64,000 nt of DNA from Streptomyces venezuelae (GCF_008642275.1 NZ_CP029189.1:248001-312000), one strand, 5' to 3'; shown: positions 50,338 through 58,664, counted from the first letter of the stretch. The notes: generated from the sequence alone by a model not told the origin. Program-made: numbers and translations.

Positions 50338-50648
50338 CGGTATTCGCTCCCTTGCCTACTGCGGACCCCGCCCGGCGCTCGGTCCTGCCGGCACCGGACG
50401 GCTTGTGATCCAGACGCTACCGAGCGTGCGTGGCGGCGTACGGGGAACGGGGGATTGCGTGAAATGTGCACAACGCCCTCTCCTGACCCACGCGTACCGA
50501 CTCGCGGAGGGGGCTGAGCCGGGGCCGTATCACGGGTACTCCCGTGGAAGTACCCGGGGTGCAGCCGGCCGTACGACGACCGGAGGGGGCTTTCGGAGGA
50601 GTCTCGGGGTGAGAGCGAACGTCCGTACTTCCGAGGAGACGAATCGAC
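50338..50648. other. 311-bp divergent promoter region
   Basis: Between the roadblock gene (start 50337, minus) and the SHOCT gene (start 50649, plus). It contains a GGGTACT / AGTACCC inverted repeat (50534-50555, 8-bp spacer) and no gene. Possible regulator site. Confidence 0.55.
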
Positions 50649-50924
50649 ATGGAAACTTTCACCACACTCGCCTACGACGGACCCGGCCCGTGGATCCTGT
50701 TCCTTCCGCTGCTCTGGGCGGCGGCCGTCGTCGGTGTCGTCACCGTGCTGCGCCGTACCGTCCTGCGCGGGCGTCGCCGAGCCGCCCCGTACGGTGAGCG
50801 GTCGCCGATCGCGATCCTCGGGCGGCGTTTCGCCGCCGGGGAGATCGACGAGGACGAGTACTGGAGGCGGCTGTCCGTCCTGGACGAGCAGTTCGGCCGA
50901 CCCCTCAAGGACGGGACCGCGTGA
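50649..50924 (+). CDS. SHOCT domain membrane protein
   Basis: A 91-residue protein. One TM helix (about 13-35, PWILFLPLLWAAAVVGVVTV) is followed by a basic stretch (RRTVLRGRRRAAPYG) and a C-terminal SHOCT motif (about 55-85: AILGRRFAAGEIDEDEYWRRLSVLDEQF). A small oligomerising membrane protein of unknown role. GAGGAG lies upstream of ATG 50649. Its end overlaps the convergent DUF5937/ArsR-like gene by 20 nt. Confidence 0.9.
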   Translation: METFTTLAYDGPGPWILFLPLLWAAAVVGVVTVLRRTVLRGRRRAAPYGERSPIAILGRRFAAGEIDEDEYWRRLSVLDEQFGRPLKDGTA

Positions 50925-51942
50925 CCCCGCCGGCTCCCCGTTCCGCACCCGCGCCCGCACCTGCCGCGTCGAGGAGGGCCTCGGCGGCGGCGGTGCGGGC
51001 GTAGAGCACGGAGCGGCCGGCCCGATGGGCGCTGACCAGGCCCGCCGCGCGCAGGGCGGTCAGGTACTGGGACACTCCGGCGGCCGAGAGCCCCGTGCGT
51101 CGGGCCAGTTCGGTGGTGGAGGCCGGGGTCTCCAGTTCGGCCAGCAGCCGGGTGCGGGAGCGGCCGAGTACGGCGGCCAGGGCCCCGGTCCGGCCGGCGG
51201 GCCGGGGTTCCCACAGGGAGCCGGTGCCCCGTGCCGGATAGGCGAGTTGCGGCGGCTCCGGGGGTGTCACCCGGGTGAAGGGGACCGGTCCGGTGAAGAC
51301 CGAGGGGATCAGCAGGAGTCCGGCGCCCGCCGTCCCGCGGGACAGGGGCCGGTGCCTGCGGGACAGCCGAAGCGCATCGTCGCCCCAGCTCACCGAGGGA
51401 TGGAGGTCGTTGAAGAGGCGCACGGCGCCCTGTTCGGCGGCCTGCCGGGCCCGGTGGAAGACGTCGGCGTCGAGCACCGCACGGATCCGTGCCCAGTAGG
51501 GCGCCAGGGCCAGCTCCCAGTAGGTCCCGATCTCCTCCGCGACCCGGGCCAGGCGGGGCACCGGGTCCGCGTACAGGGTCCGGGTGCGCGGGCCGAGGCG
51601 CCCCTGTTCCGACCGCAGCCGGTCGAGGTCCTGGCGGACCCGGGCGGCGGATGTGGCCTGGATCATGGCCAGTTCCTCCGCCAGGGAAGGAGCCGGCCCG
51701 GTGGGCGCCGGATTGAGGAAGTCGGGTACGTACCCCGAAGGCGGGACCAGTTCGGCCAGCCAGCCCCGGTCGAGGCCGGTGGCCGCCAGCCGTGGCCTCA
51801 CCTGCTCGACCCAGGGCCGGTGCACGGGGGACGCGGCCCCCGAGGCCAGCAGCCGGTAGCTGGGTCCGACCTCCCACATCGGCGAGACCGCGAACCGCAT
51901 CTGCGCGAGATCGCTCACGGAGAACGCCAGTTCCGCCCGCAC
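50905..51942 (-). CDS. ArsR-type regulator with N-terminal DUF5937-like domain
   Basis: A 345-residue protein. The N-terminal domain (about 1-240) is DUF5937-like: LAFSVSDLAQMRFAVSPMWEV, YWARIRAVLDADVFHRARQAAEQG, LHPSVSWGDDALRL. The C-terminal winged helix (about 265-335) has LGRSRTRLLAELETPASTTELARRTGLSAAGVSQYLTALRAAGLVSAHRAGRSVLYART. The N domain likely senses a ligand or partner. GTG start at 51942. Divergent from the aldo/keto reductase, a likely target. Confidence 0.88.
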   Translation of the reverse strand: MRAELAFSVSDLAQMRFAVSPMWEVGPSYRLLASGAASPVHRPWVEQVRPRLAATGLDRGWLAELVPPSGYVPDFLNPAPTGPAPSLAEELAMIQATSAARVRQDLDRLRSEQGRLGPRTRTLYADPVPRLARVAEEIGTYWELALAPYWARIRAVLDADVFHRARQAAEQGAVRLFNDLHPSVSWGDDALRLSRRHRPLSRGTAGAGLLLIPSVFTGPVPFTRVTPPEPPQLAYPARGTGSLWEPRPAGRTGALAAVLGRSRTRLLAELETPASTTELARRTGLSAAGVSQYLTALRAAGLVSAHRAGRSVLYARTAAAEALLDAAGAGAGAERGAGGVTRSRP

Positions 51943-52024
51943 GGCTACTCCCCTCCCGCCTCCGCGGATTCAGTCATGTCCTAATCAATGGCCTGGCAGC
52001 CTACCGGGTGGGGATCATCCGGCC

Positions 52025-52927
52025 ATGACCTCACAGACGACGACCGCGGACGCCGCGGGCACCTGGAAACTCGGCGACCTGTTGATCAACCGCCTCGGAT
52101 TCGGCGCGATGCGCCTGCCCCAGACCGGCGAGGCGTTCGCGCCCGGCGCCGCACCCCGGGACCGCGGCCAGGCGATCGCAGTGCTGCGCCGGGCGGTCGA
52201 GCTCGGGGTGAACCACATCGACACCGCCGCGTTCTACTTCTCGCCCCTGCGCTCCGCCAACGAACTGATCAGTGCGGCGCTGGCCCCCTACCCCGAGGAC
52301 CTCGTGATCACCACCAAGGTCGGACCGGGCCGGGACCCGTCCGGAGCCTGGCTCGAACACGCCACCCCGCAGCTGCTGCGCGGCCAGGTCGAGGAGAACC
52401 TGCGCCAGCTCGGCCGCGACCACCTCGACGTGGTGAACCTGCGCATCGTCGGGAACGGTTCCATCGCCGAGCGCTTCGGCGCCCTGGCCGAGCTGCGCGA
52501 CGCGGGCCTCATCCGCCACCTCGGCGTCTCCAACGTCACCCCCGAGCACCTCGCCGAGGCCCGGGCCATCGCACCGGTGGTCTGCGTGCAGAACATGTAC
52601 GGGATCGGGGTGCGGCCCGAGCACGACGGGTTCGTGCGCGCCTGCGGTGAACAGGGCATCGCCTTCGTCCCCTTCTACTCCATCGCCGGGACCGGCCGGC
52701 AGGCGGGCGCGGGCGGAGCCGAGCACGAAGAGGTGCGCGCCGTCGCCCGGGCGCACGGCGCGAGCCCGGCGCAGGTGCGGCTGGCGTGGACGCTCCGGCG
52801 GGGACCGCACGTACTGGCCATTCCCGGCACGGGCGACCCCGGTCACCTGGAGGCGAACGTGGCCGCGGGGTCCCTGCACCTGTCGGAGGAGGATCTGGCC
52901 GTTCTGGAGGCCGCGCACCACGGCTGA
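52025..52927 (+). CDS. Aldo/keto reductase family protein lacking the catalytic His
   Basis: A 300-residue AKR fold: RLGFGAMRLPQTG, NHIDTAAFYF (catalytic Asp and Tyr), VITTKVGPG (Lys), then LDVVNLRIVG, where the usual His after NL or LL is Arg. VSNVTPEHL and AIPGTGDPGHL finish the barrel. The Tyr/Asp/Lys remain, so activity may be reduced or altered; this variant recurs in actinomycetes. Divergent from the DUF5937/ArsR-type regulator across an 82-bp promoter. Substrate unknown. Confidence 0.88.
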   Translation: MTSQTTTADAAGTWKLGDLLINRLGFGAMRLPQTGEAFAPGAAPRDRGQAIAVLRRAVELGVNHIDTAAFYFSPLRSANELISAALAPYPEDLVITTKVGPGRDPSGAWLEHATPQLLRGQVEENLRQLGRDHLDVVNLRIVGNGSIAERFGALAELRDAGLIRHLGVSNVTPEHLAEARAIAPVVCVQNMYGIGVRPEHDGFVRACGEQGIAFVPFYSIAGTGRQAGAGGAEHEEVRAVARAHGASPAQVRLAWTLRRGPHVLAIPGTGDPGHLEANVAAGSLHLSEEDLAVLEAAHHG

Positions 52928-53020
52928 CCACTGCTCCCGTGTGCGGCCGCGATGCGCCGTACGGCGGGAGGGGCGCCGCGGCCGTCACCCCGTCCGTCCG
53001 CGTTGTCGGTGCGCGGCTCC

Positions 53021-53665
53021 TCAGCCGGAGACGGGTTCCTCCGGCACCTCGCCCGTCCGGTACTCGGCACCCGCGAGCAGTTCCCCGGTGACCCGCACGC
53101 CCGTGAGGCGCTCGGTGAGGGCGAGGACCGCCGCCTTCCCGTCGACATCGGGGTCCTCGTCACCCGTCGGGTTCAGCCCGACCTCCCTCATCAGCGGGTT
53201 CAGGTCGTCGGGGGTGCTGCCGGTCCGGTCCGCCGGCCACTCGAAGGTGACCCGCAACTCCCCGTCCTCGTACCAGTGGAAGAAGTCCATGGGCTTCCCC
53301 CCGTTGCTCGTGTGGGAGACGGCCCGGGTCCCGGCGGACAGGGCCTCCATGAGGGACGGCCGTGTGCCCAGATCACCGCCGAACTCCACGACGAGGGTCC
53401 AGTCACCGCCCTCACCGGGCACCGTGAACGCACCCGCGAGGAAGGACTCGGGCCAGTTCTCGTACCCGTCGAGGACCTCCATGTGCGCGTCGATCAGCTC
53501 GCCGAGCCCCGCACACGTCCGTCGTGGCGCGGCTCCCGCGACCGCGAACAGTTCGGCCGGGGGGAGTCCCCGCACCAGGGTCAGCGTGTATCCGGCCTCC
53601 AACCCGTACGCGAAGAAGGACGAGGAACGTATCCAGCCGTAGTCGGCCGCGGTGGCAAGGGTCAT
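53021..53665 (-). CDS. DUF6461-like protein
   Basis: A 214-residue soluble acidic protein: ATAADYGWIRSSSFFAYGLEAGYTLTLVRGLPPAELFAVAG, GDWTLVVEFGGDLGTRPSL, SHTSNGGKPMDFFHWYEDGELRVTFEW. This matches DUF6461, a Streptomyces family often found near polymorphic-toxin or ankyrin loci. It might be an immunity-like protein, but no toxin is adjacent. ATG 53665 has GGCAGG 9 nt upstream; ATG 53674 is the alternative. Confidence 0.82.
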   Translation of the reverse strand: MTLATAADYGWIRSSSFFAYGLEAGYTLTLVRGLPPAELFAVAGAAPRRTCAGLGELIDAHMEVLDGYENWPESFLAGAFTVPGEGGDWTLVVEFGGDLGTRPSLMEALSAGTRAVSHTSNGGKPMDFFHWYEDGELRVTFEWPADRTGSTPDDLNPLMREVGLNPTGDEDPDVDGKAAVLALTERLTGVRVTGELLAGAEYRTGEVPEEPVSG

Positions 53666-53754
53666 ACGGCGCATCCTGCCAGGGCCCACCGACACGAGTG
53701 CGCCGACGGCACCGGCCCGGCGGCCCGGCCTCGCGGGGCGACGGGGCAGCGCCC

Positions 53755-54003
53755 TCAGGGGAGGTCGCCGGTCGGCGGGTCGGCCTCGTACGCGTGGGGG
53801 GTGTCTCCCTGCCAGTCCAGCAGCCCGCTGCCGCCGAGGACCACGTCGTCGGGGTCCGGCATGCCGGCCCGGCGCAGGAACTCGATGACGTCCTCGTCGG
53901 AGCGGGCCAGCCCCAGGGACTCCTCTCCGTTCGGGGTCCGCAGGGTCACCAGCCGGCCCCCCGACGGAAGGATCCGGTGCACGACGACGGGTGCATGATG
54001 CAT
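53755..54003 (-). CDS. 82-aa uncharacterised protein
   Basis: An 82-residue acidic protein: VVHRILPSGGRLVTLRTPNGEE, SDEDVIEFLRRAGMPDPDDVVLGGSGLLDWQGD. The mixed beta/alpha composition suggests a small globular domain; no family assigned. ATG 54003 begins MHHAPVVV. It lies downstream of the 168-aa protein, same strand, gap 36 bp, and 89 bp upstream of DUF6461, so these three may be one transcript. Possible role in protein-protein interaction, not shown. Confidence 0.7.
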   Translation of the reverse strand: MHHAPVVVHRILPSGGRLVTLRTPNGEESLGLARSDEDVIEFLRRAGMPDPDDVVLGGSGLLDWQGDTPHAYEADPPTGDLP

Positions 54004-54039
54004 ACCCCCAGCCTCGCCCCGCAGGCCCGGACCGGCACC

Positions 54040-54546
54040 TCAGGGGGTGCGGCCGGCCGGGGCGGCGCGGTCGGCGCGCGTCGGGATGCGGAACGTGGAG
54101 GGGTCGGGGTAGGTGGCCTTATCGGCCCGTACGACCTCCTCGATCTCGGCCTTGAAGGCGGGCTCGAAGAAGTCGACGGCCAGCAGCAGCCGCAGTCCCT
54201 CCAGCGTCGGATCGAGCAGCGGGCGGCCCATGCGGGCACCGCCGCCCGAGATACCGGGGAAGCCGGCCCGGGCGGTCTGCGGTCTCTCGCCCGCGCGCTC
54301 GTCGAGGCCGGCAGCCGCGTAGCCGGCGATCAGCGCGAGTTCGGCGAGGTACTTACGGGCCCCGAGGGCCATCTCCTCGGCTCCCTGCAGGGTCTGGACC
54401 GAGCCGCCCGCCACCTTGAAGTCGTCGCTGATCCTCTTGAGGCCGCGCGCCTCGTACACGGCGCGCGCCTCCTCGAAGAGCCGCCCCGCCTCGTCGACCG
54501 CCTTCATCGCCGTCACCAGCTGGTCGATGTCGATCTCGCGCTTCAC
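54040..54546 (-). CDS. 168-aa uncharacterised helical protein
   Basis: A 168-residue protein, mostly helical: VKREIDIDQLVTAMKAVDEAGRLFEEARAVYEARGLKRI, VQTLQGAEEMALGARKYLAELALIAGYAAAG. The second half (LLDPTLEGLRLLLAVDFFEPAFKAEIEEVV) is also helical. GGAGG sits 4 nt before GTG 54546. No family recognised; a coiled-coil adaptor is plausible. It heads the probable small operon with the 82-aa protein and DUF6461-like gene. Confidence 0.75.
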   Translation of the reverse strand: MKREIDIDQLVTAMKAVDEAGRLFEEARAVYEARGLKRISDDFKVAGGSVQTLQGAEEMALGARKYLAELALIAGYAAAGLDERAGERPQTARAGFPGISGGGARMGRPLLDPTLEGLRLLLAVDFFEPAFKAEIEEVVRADKATYPDPSTFRIPTRADRAAPAGRTP

Positions 54547-54775
54547 GTTGCCTCCAGGTCCGGAACTGTGCTGCACCGACCGTAGGAGGCGAGGCCACCG
54601 GTGCGGAACACCTGTGCGCGGTCCGTTATCCGGGCGATCGGCGCGGCCCTGAACCCCTCCCCCGGCACCCTCTTCAACTCGCCATGCGGTCTTGCGACTT
54701 GAAGACGAGGTCCCAACAATGCACATGACAACCGGAGGATCTTCGGTCGCATTGTCATCAGAGGGGAACCCCCAC

Positions 54776-55660
54776 ATGAACAAGCCTCTCACCGGCGCCT
54801 TACTCTCCCTGCTGCTGCTGGGAGCGGCGGTCACCCCGGCCGTGGCCGCGCCCACCGCACCCACCGCTGCCGCACCACCGACCACAGCCGCCGCCCCCGC
54901 GCCCACCACACCCGAAGCGGCCGCCCTCGCGGTCGACTTCGCGGGCACCGTGGCCCTCAGCAACTGCTCCGGGTCCGTCGTCCGCGCGCCCGGCTCCGCG
55001 CCGGACGACCTCGCGCTGGTCCTGTCCAACGGGCACTGCCTGGAGTCGGGCTTCCCGGCGGCCGGCGAGGTCGTCAAGGACCGCCCGTCCAGCCGCTCGT
55101 TCTCCCTGCTCAACTCGGCCGGGTCGAAGGTCGGCACGCTCCGCGCGAGCAAGATCGCGTACGCGACGATGACCGACACCGACATCTCGATCTACCAGCT
55201 GACCCGGACCTACGCCCAGATCCAGAGCCAGTACGGCATCACCGCGCTGACCCTCGACGGCGCCCGACCGGCCCAGGGCTCGGCGATCAAGGTGGTCTCC
55301 GGGTACTGGAAGCGGATCTACGGCTGCAACGTGGACGGCTTCGCGTACCGCCTCAAGGAGGGCGACTGGACCTGGAAGGACTCGGTCCGCTACACCTCCG
55401 CCTGCAACACGATCGGCGGCACCTCCGGGTCACCCGTGGTCGACACGGCGACCGGCAAGGTCGTCGCCGTCAACAACACCGGCAACGAGGACGGCGCCCG
55501 CTGCACGGTGAACAACCCCTGCGAGGTGGACCAGAACGGCAACGTGACGGTCCGCCGGGGCATCAACTACGCGCAGCAGACGTACATCGTCGTCCCCTGC
55601 ATCGCTCCCGGGAACAAGATCGACCTGAACCGCCCCGGCTGCGTGCTGCCCAAGCCGTAG
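54776..55660 (+). CDS. Secreted S1-family serine protease
   Basis: A 294-residue exported protease. Signal peptide about 1-25 (LTGALLSLLLLGAAVTPAVAA), then a Thr/Pro/Ala-rich linker to about 55. Catalytic triad: His in LVLSNGHCLES, Asp in MTDTDISIYQL, Ser in IGGTSGSPVV. Cys pairs (NCSG/GHC, YGCN/ACN) suggest disulfides. Leu9 is a TTA codon (54800-54802), so expression may depend on bldA and be confined to development. The upstream DNA contains no clear operator. Ends before the hairpin 55671-55718. Confidence 0.92.
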   Translation: MNKPLTGALLSLLLLGAAVTPAVAAPTAPTAAAPPTTAAAPAPTTPEAAALAVDFAGTVALSNCSGSVVRAPGSAPDDLALVLSNGHCLESGFPAAGEVVKDRPSSRSFSLLNSAGSKVGTLRASKIAYATMTDTDISIYQLTRTYAQIQSQYGITALTLDGARPAQGSAIKVVSGYWKRIYGCNVDGFAYRLKEGDWTWKDSVRYTSACNTIGGTSGSPVVDTATGKVVAVNNTGNEDGARCTVNNPCEVDQNGNVTVRRGINYAQQTYIVVPCIAPGNKIDLNRPGCVLPKP

Positions 55661-55670
55661 TCCCGCGCAC

Positions 55671-55718
55671 ATCCCCGCCCGGCCGGAAAAGCCCCACGGC
55701 CGGGCTCCGGGCGGGGAT
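55671..55718. terminator. Nested terminator after the S1 protease
   Basis: Outer arms ATCCCCGCCC (55671-55680) and GGGCGGGGAT (55709-55718); inner arms GCCCGGCCG (55677-55685) and CGGCCGGGC (55697-55705). The outer and inner stems share bases and may alternate. It lies between the protease stop (55660) and the next gene (55729). Confidence 0.75.
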
Positions 55719-55728
55719 ACTCGAAGGC

Positions 55729-56121
55729 GTGGAACTGCACATCGATCACCGCTGGCTGCTGGAGCGGCAGGAGGCCCTGTTCAAGGACGTGGCGGTGGCC
55801 GACCACTCCGCCCTGGTCGCCGCCGTGGCCCGGCACCGGGTGAACACGCCCAGCCTGGAAGTGGACACCCCCGACGCCTACTGGCGGGCGGCGGCCCTGC
55901 TCGACGCGATCGTGCTGCTGCGGCCGCTCCCCGACTCCAACGAGTATTTCGCCTACGGGGTCGCCGTCGCGTACATCGAGGCCTCCGGCAAGGCGGTGGA
56001 CGCCACCTACGCGCAGTGGCGCGACCTGATCACCGACATCCGCATGCTGCGGGCCAGCGTCTTCGACGTGGCCGCCCGGCTCCGCTCCTGGGAGCCGGCG
56101 CAGCCGACGCACCCGGCGTAG
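55729..56121 (+). CDS. Doc/Fic-like small protein with degenerate active site
   Basis: A 130-residue helical protein. LHIDHRWLLERQEALF, ALLDAIVLLRPLPDSNEYFAYGVAVAYIEASGKAVD and YAQWRDLI follow the Doc/Fic layout. In place of HPFxxGNxR it reads RPLPDSNEYF: the His, Gly and Arg of the Fic motif are lost, while Asp and Asn remain. Its catalytic AMP- or phospho-transfer activity is therefore doubtful. No PHD-type antitoxin is next to it. GTG start 55729. Possibly a repurposed regulatory or antitoxin-like scaffold. Confidence 0.7.
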   Translation: MELHIDHRWLLERQEALFKDVAVADHSALVAAVARHRVNTPSLEVDTPDAYWRAAALLDAIVLLRPLPDSNEYFAYGVAVAYIEASGKAVDATYAQWRDLITDIRMLRASVFDVAARLRSWEPAQPTHPA

Positions 56122-56131
56122 GACCGCGCGG

Positions 56132-56518
56132 TCAGCGCCGGCGCTGGGCGGGGGTGCCGACGAGCAGCGCGTCGGACACGAGGCGTGCGCCGCGGGCGAG
56201 CCGGCCCAGCTGCTCCAGCTCGACGGCGTACATCCTGATCGAGTTCTCGATGACCGACTCGGCGATGCCCATGGTGGGGAGCTCGGCGCGGCTGGTCTGC
56301 AGGGCCGCCCGCACCGCGCGCATCTCGTGCTGCAGCTGGAGCTGGACGTGCCGGGCCAGGAGCGCGTGGTGGCGGGTGAGCGTCAGGTAGCCGCCGTAGC
56401 GGGCCGGGAGCAGATCCCGCAGCCAGCGGGTGGCCGTACGCTCCCAGTCGTGCGTCCCGGGTGCCTTGACCTGCATGGGCCAGTCAGGGCTGAGGGTAAA
56501 CGTGGCCGTCTGAGGCAT
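56132..56518 (-). CDS. 128-aa uncharacterised helical protein
   Basis: A 128-residue protein from ATG 56518: TATFTLSPDWPMQVKAPGTHDWERTATRWLRDLLPARYGGYLTLTRHHALLARHVQLQLQHEMRAVRAALQ, then ELPTMGIAESVIENSIRMYAVELEQLGRL. Mixed hydrophobic helix pattern without TM segments. No family is recognised. It is convergent with the Doc-like gene (10-bp gap). The ORF continues upstream to 56788, but that stretch is Pro/Arg-rich and holds the A/T-rich region, so it is not used. Confidence 0.65.
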   Translation of the reverse strand: MPQTATFTLSPDWPMQVKAPGTHDWERTATRWLRDLLPARYGGYLTLTRHHALLARHVQLQLQHEMRAVRAALQTSRAELPTMGIAESVIENSIRMYAVELEQLGRLARGARLVSDALLVGTPAQRRR

Positions 56519-56896
56519 TCTCGTCACTTCCGAGTGGTGTCGAACTCTGATCGAGACGTATCTGGGGGGCGGCCTCGGCCCAGGGGTTGACCGAGGCCGC
56601 CATGGGCGCTCTGCGGGGATCCGAAAGCCTGGACCCGCCACGCGGTCGCGACCTGAGGAGGTTCGTCGTTCCGCGCGTACGTTCAGGAGGACATGGGGGT
56701 CCTCCCTGGCATCTGGTGGATCCGGAGCGCCGTCGTCAGTAAACATATATACCGTCGAGTAAGCAAGAGTATGAAAAATTTCATGCACGTCGGAGGCTGA
56801 ATATCGCCTGGTGGAGCCCGTCCCCAGAGGCTACGGCGGCGTGCCGATCCGGCCCGACCGCCGCGACGCCCCTGATGCCCTGGTGCCCTGACGCCC
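56519..56896. other. 378-bp gap with an A/T-rich island
   Basis: Between the 128-aa gene and RpiR. Around 56735-56785 the sequence becomes A/T-rich, with TATATA (56746-56751) and an ATGAAA/TTTCAT inverted repeat (56771-56784). A tiny ORF reads MKNFMHVGG from 56771. Could be a promoter, small-RNA gene or spacer; nothing firm. Confidence 0.55.
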
Positions 56897-57814
56897 CTAG
56901 AGGAAGAAGCCGTGCTGGTCGGCCACGTGCTCGTAGCTCTCCAGACGTGCCTGGGTCCGTTCCGGGTCGGCGTCGGCCATCGCCTGCAGCAGGGCCGCGG
57001 AGAGCATTCCGGGCGCCGCGTAGGAGTCGAAGACCAGCCGGGATCCCGTTCCCGCCGTCAGGGCCACGTCCGCCTCGTCCACCAGCGGCCCCAGCGTGGG
57101 GTCCGTGATCAGGACCACCCGCAGCCCCGTACTGCGGGCGGCGCGGATGGCGGCCAGGGTCTCCTTGGCGTGCCGCGGCATGGCGAAGGCCAGCACCCAG
57201 GTCCCGCCGGCCGCCCGGGACTGCAGCAGCGCGTCGAAGGCGACGCTGCCGCCGCGGGTCACCAGGCGTACGTCGGGGTGGATGCGCCGGGCCGCGTACG
57301 CGAAGTACTCCGCGAGCGAGACCGAGATGCGCAGGCCGAGGATGGTCAGCGGCACCGAGGCGGCGAGCTCACGGCCGATGTCCAGGACCTGGTCGGTGTC
57401 GGCGAGCAGCCGGCGCACGTTCTCCAGGTTCTCGATCTCGGCGTCGACCGCTTCCTGCAGCTCGTTGCGGCGGATCTGCGCCCGTGTGTCAGGGGCACCG
57501 GCGATGGCGCTGAGCGCGATGGGCTGCAGCACGTCCCGCAGGGCGGGGTAACCGCTGAAGCCGAGTGAGGCGGCGAAGCGGGTCACGGAGGGCTGGCTCA
57601 CGCCCACCCGCTCGGCGAGTTCGGTGATCGAGAGGAACGCGGCCTCGGTGAGGTGGTCGATCAGGTACTGGGCGATGCGGCGCTGGCCCGGTGACAGGCG
57701 GCGTCCGTCGAAGAGCGCGAGGAGCCGGTCGGCCGGAGGACGGACCTCTTCGGACGACTGTCCCCCTGGTGTGATCGCAGCCGCTTGTGCGCGTGCCTGC
57801 TGCCCCGATGACAC
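56897..57814 (-). CDS. MurR/RpiR family regulator
   Basis: A 305-residue regulator. The N-terminal RpiR-type helix-turn-helix (about 30-105) has LSPGQRRIAQYLIDHLTEAAFLSITELAERVGVSQPSVTRFAASLGFSGYP. A sugar-phosphate-binding SIS domain (about 140-285) has VPLTILGLRISVSLAEYFAYAARRI, GTWVLAFAMPRHAKETLAAIRAAR and VVLITDPTLGPLVDEADV. It senses a phosphorylated sugar or amino sugar. GGGAGG precedes GTG 57814. No adjacent sugar operon, so targets lie elsewhere. Confidence 0.93.
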   Translation of the reverse strand: MSSGQQARAQAAAITPGGQSSEEVRPPADRLLALFDGRRLSPGQRRIAQYLIDHLTEAAFLSITELAERVGVSQPSVTRFAASLGFSGYPALRDVLQPIALSAIAGAPDTRAQIRRNELQEAVDAEIENLENVRRLLADTDQVLDIGRELAASVPLTILGLRISVSLAEYFAYAARRIHPDVRLVTRGGSVAFDALLQSRAAGGTWVLAFAMPRHAKETLAAIRAARSTGLRVVLITDPTLGPLVDEADVALTAGTGSRLVFDSYAAPGMLSAALLQAMADADPERTQARLESYEHVADQHGFFL

Positions 57815-57880
57815 TCGAGGGCCTCCCTAACTCATGTCACTCGCGCTCCAACATAGCTCACCCCCTGTGGCCGATGATGA

Positions 57881-58588
57881 TCAGTCCTGGGCGCGCGAGG
57901 TCACAGGGGCGTCGGTGCGGTCGCCGAGGAACTCGTACCAGCGCCGCTGCAGGCACAGGTAGCGGGTGTCCGCCTCGACGAGGTCGAGGAAGGAGCCGAT
58001 CGTACGGGTGAGGCGCTCGCCGAGGCCCGCGTCGGTGAGGGCTCCGTCCTCGGTGAACGCCTGGTGCGCGCCCGCCAGGCTGAACATGTCCGGGTAGACG
58101 CGGGCGCCGAGGTGTTCCAGCGGCACGCGCAGGGCCCAGAGCCCGCGGTTGCCGCCGACCATCGAGGGCGAGGCCGAGACCAGCAGGGTCTGCTTGTCCT
58201 TGAAGGGCTGCGGGCGGTAGCGGGAGACCCAGTCGATGGCGTTCTTGAGCACGCCGGGGACCGAGGCGTTGTACTCGGGCGAGGCGATGATCAGCGCCTG
58301 TGCCGCCTCGATCCGCGCGCACAGCGCGCGAGCCCCTTCGGGCAGTCCCTCGCCTGCCTCGACGTCCCCGTCGTAGGGCGGCATCGGGAAGTCGCCGAGG
58401 GTGACGGCATCCGCGGTGGCGCCGGCCCGGGTCACCAGCCCCGCGACCAGCGAGCCGAGGCGGACGTTGACCGACCCGCTCCGGGAGGACCCGGACAGGA
58501 CGAGCACGTGCAGGGATCCGCGAACCGCGGCGCCGTCGTGCGGACGGGCCGGATCGGTCGGGAAGTGGTCGCTGTCGGTCGGGTTCAT
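57881..58588 (-). CDS. NADPH-dependent FMN reductase family protein
   Basis: A 235-residue flavodoxin-fold protein: LHVLVLSGSSRSGSVNVRLGSLVAG (phosphate-binding loop), VTLGDFPMPPYDGD, LIIASPEYNASVPGVLKNAIDWVSR, LVSASPSMVGGNRGLWALR. AGGAGA is 7 nt before ATG 58588. It supplies reduced FMN or reduces quinones. It follows the whiE-like genes after the terminator 58665-58694, so it may be separate, but it could feed reducing power to a spore-pigment hydroxylase. A 20-bp palindrome lies upstream. Confidence 0.92.
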   Translation of the reverse strand: MNPTDSDHFPTDPARPHDGAAVRGSLHVLVLSGSSRSGSVNVRLGSLVAGLVTRAGATADAVTLGDFPMPPYDGDVEAGEGLPEGARALCARIEAAQALIIASPEYNASVPGVLKNAIDWVSRYRPQPFKDKQTLLVSASPSMVGGNRGLWALRVPLEHLGARVYPDMFSLAGAHQAFTEDGALTDAGLGERLTRTIGSFLDLVEADTRYLCLQRRWYEFLGDRTDAPVTSRAQD

Positions 58589-58640
58589 GCCGTCTTCTCC
58601 TGCTCTCTGCTGCGATCGGCGAGGCGAGGCGGGGGTTCGG

Positions 58641-58660
58641 CGTCGTGGCCGGCCACGACG
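58641..58660. promoter_or_regulatory. 20-bp perfect palindrome upstream of the FMN reductase
   Basis: CGTCGTGGCCGGCCACGACG, 53 bp upstream of the FMN-reductase start and 5 bp from the hairpin 58665-58694. It could be an operator or a second terminator stem; being fully palindromic without a loop favours an operator. Confidence 0.5.
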
Positions 58661-58664
58661 CGGC

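Noticed and set aside
56519..56788. N-terminal extension of the 128-aa protein
   Set aside because: The upstream 90 codons are low-complexity and overlap the A/T-rich island; no start signal supports them.
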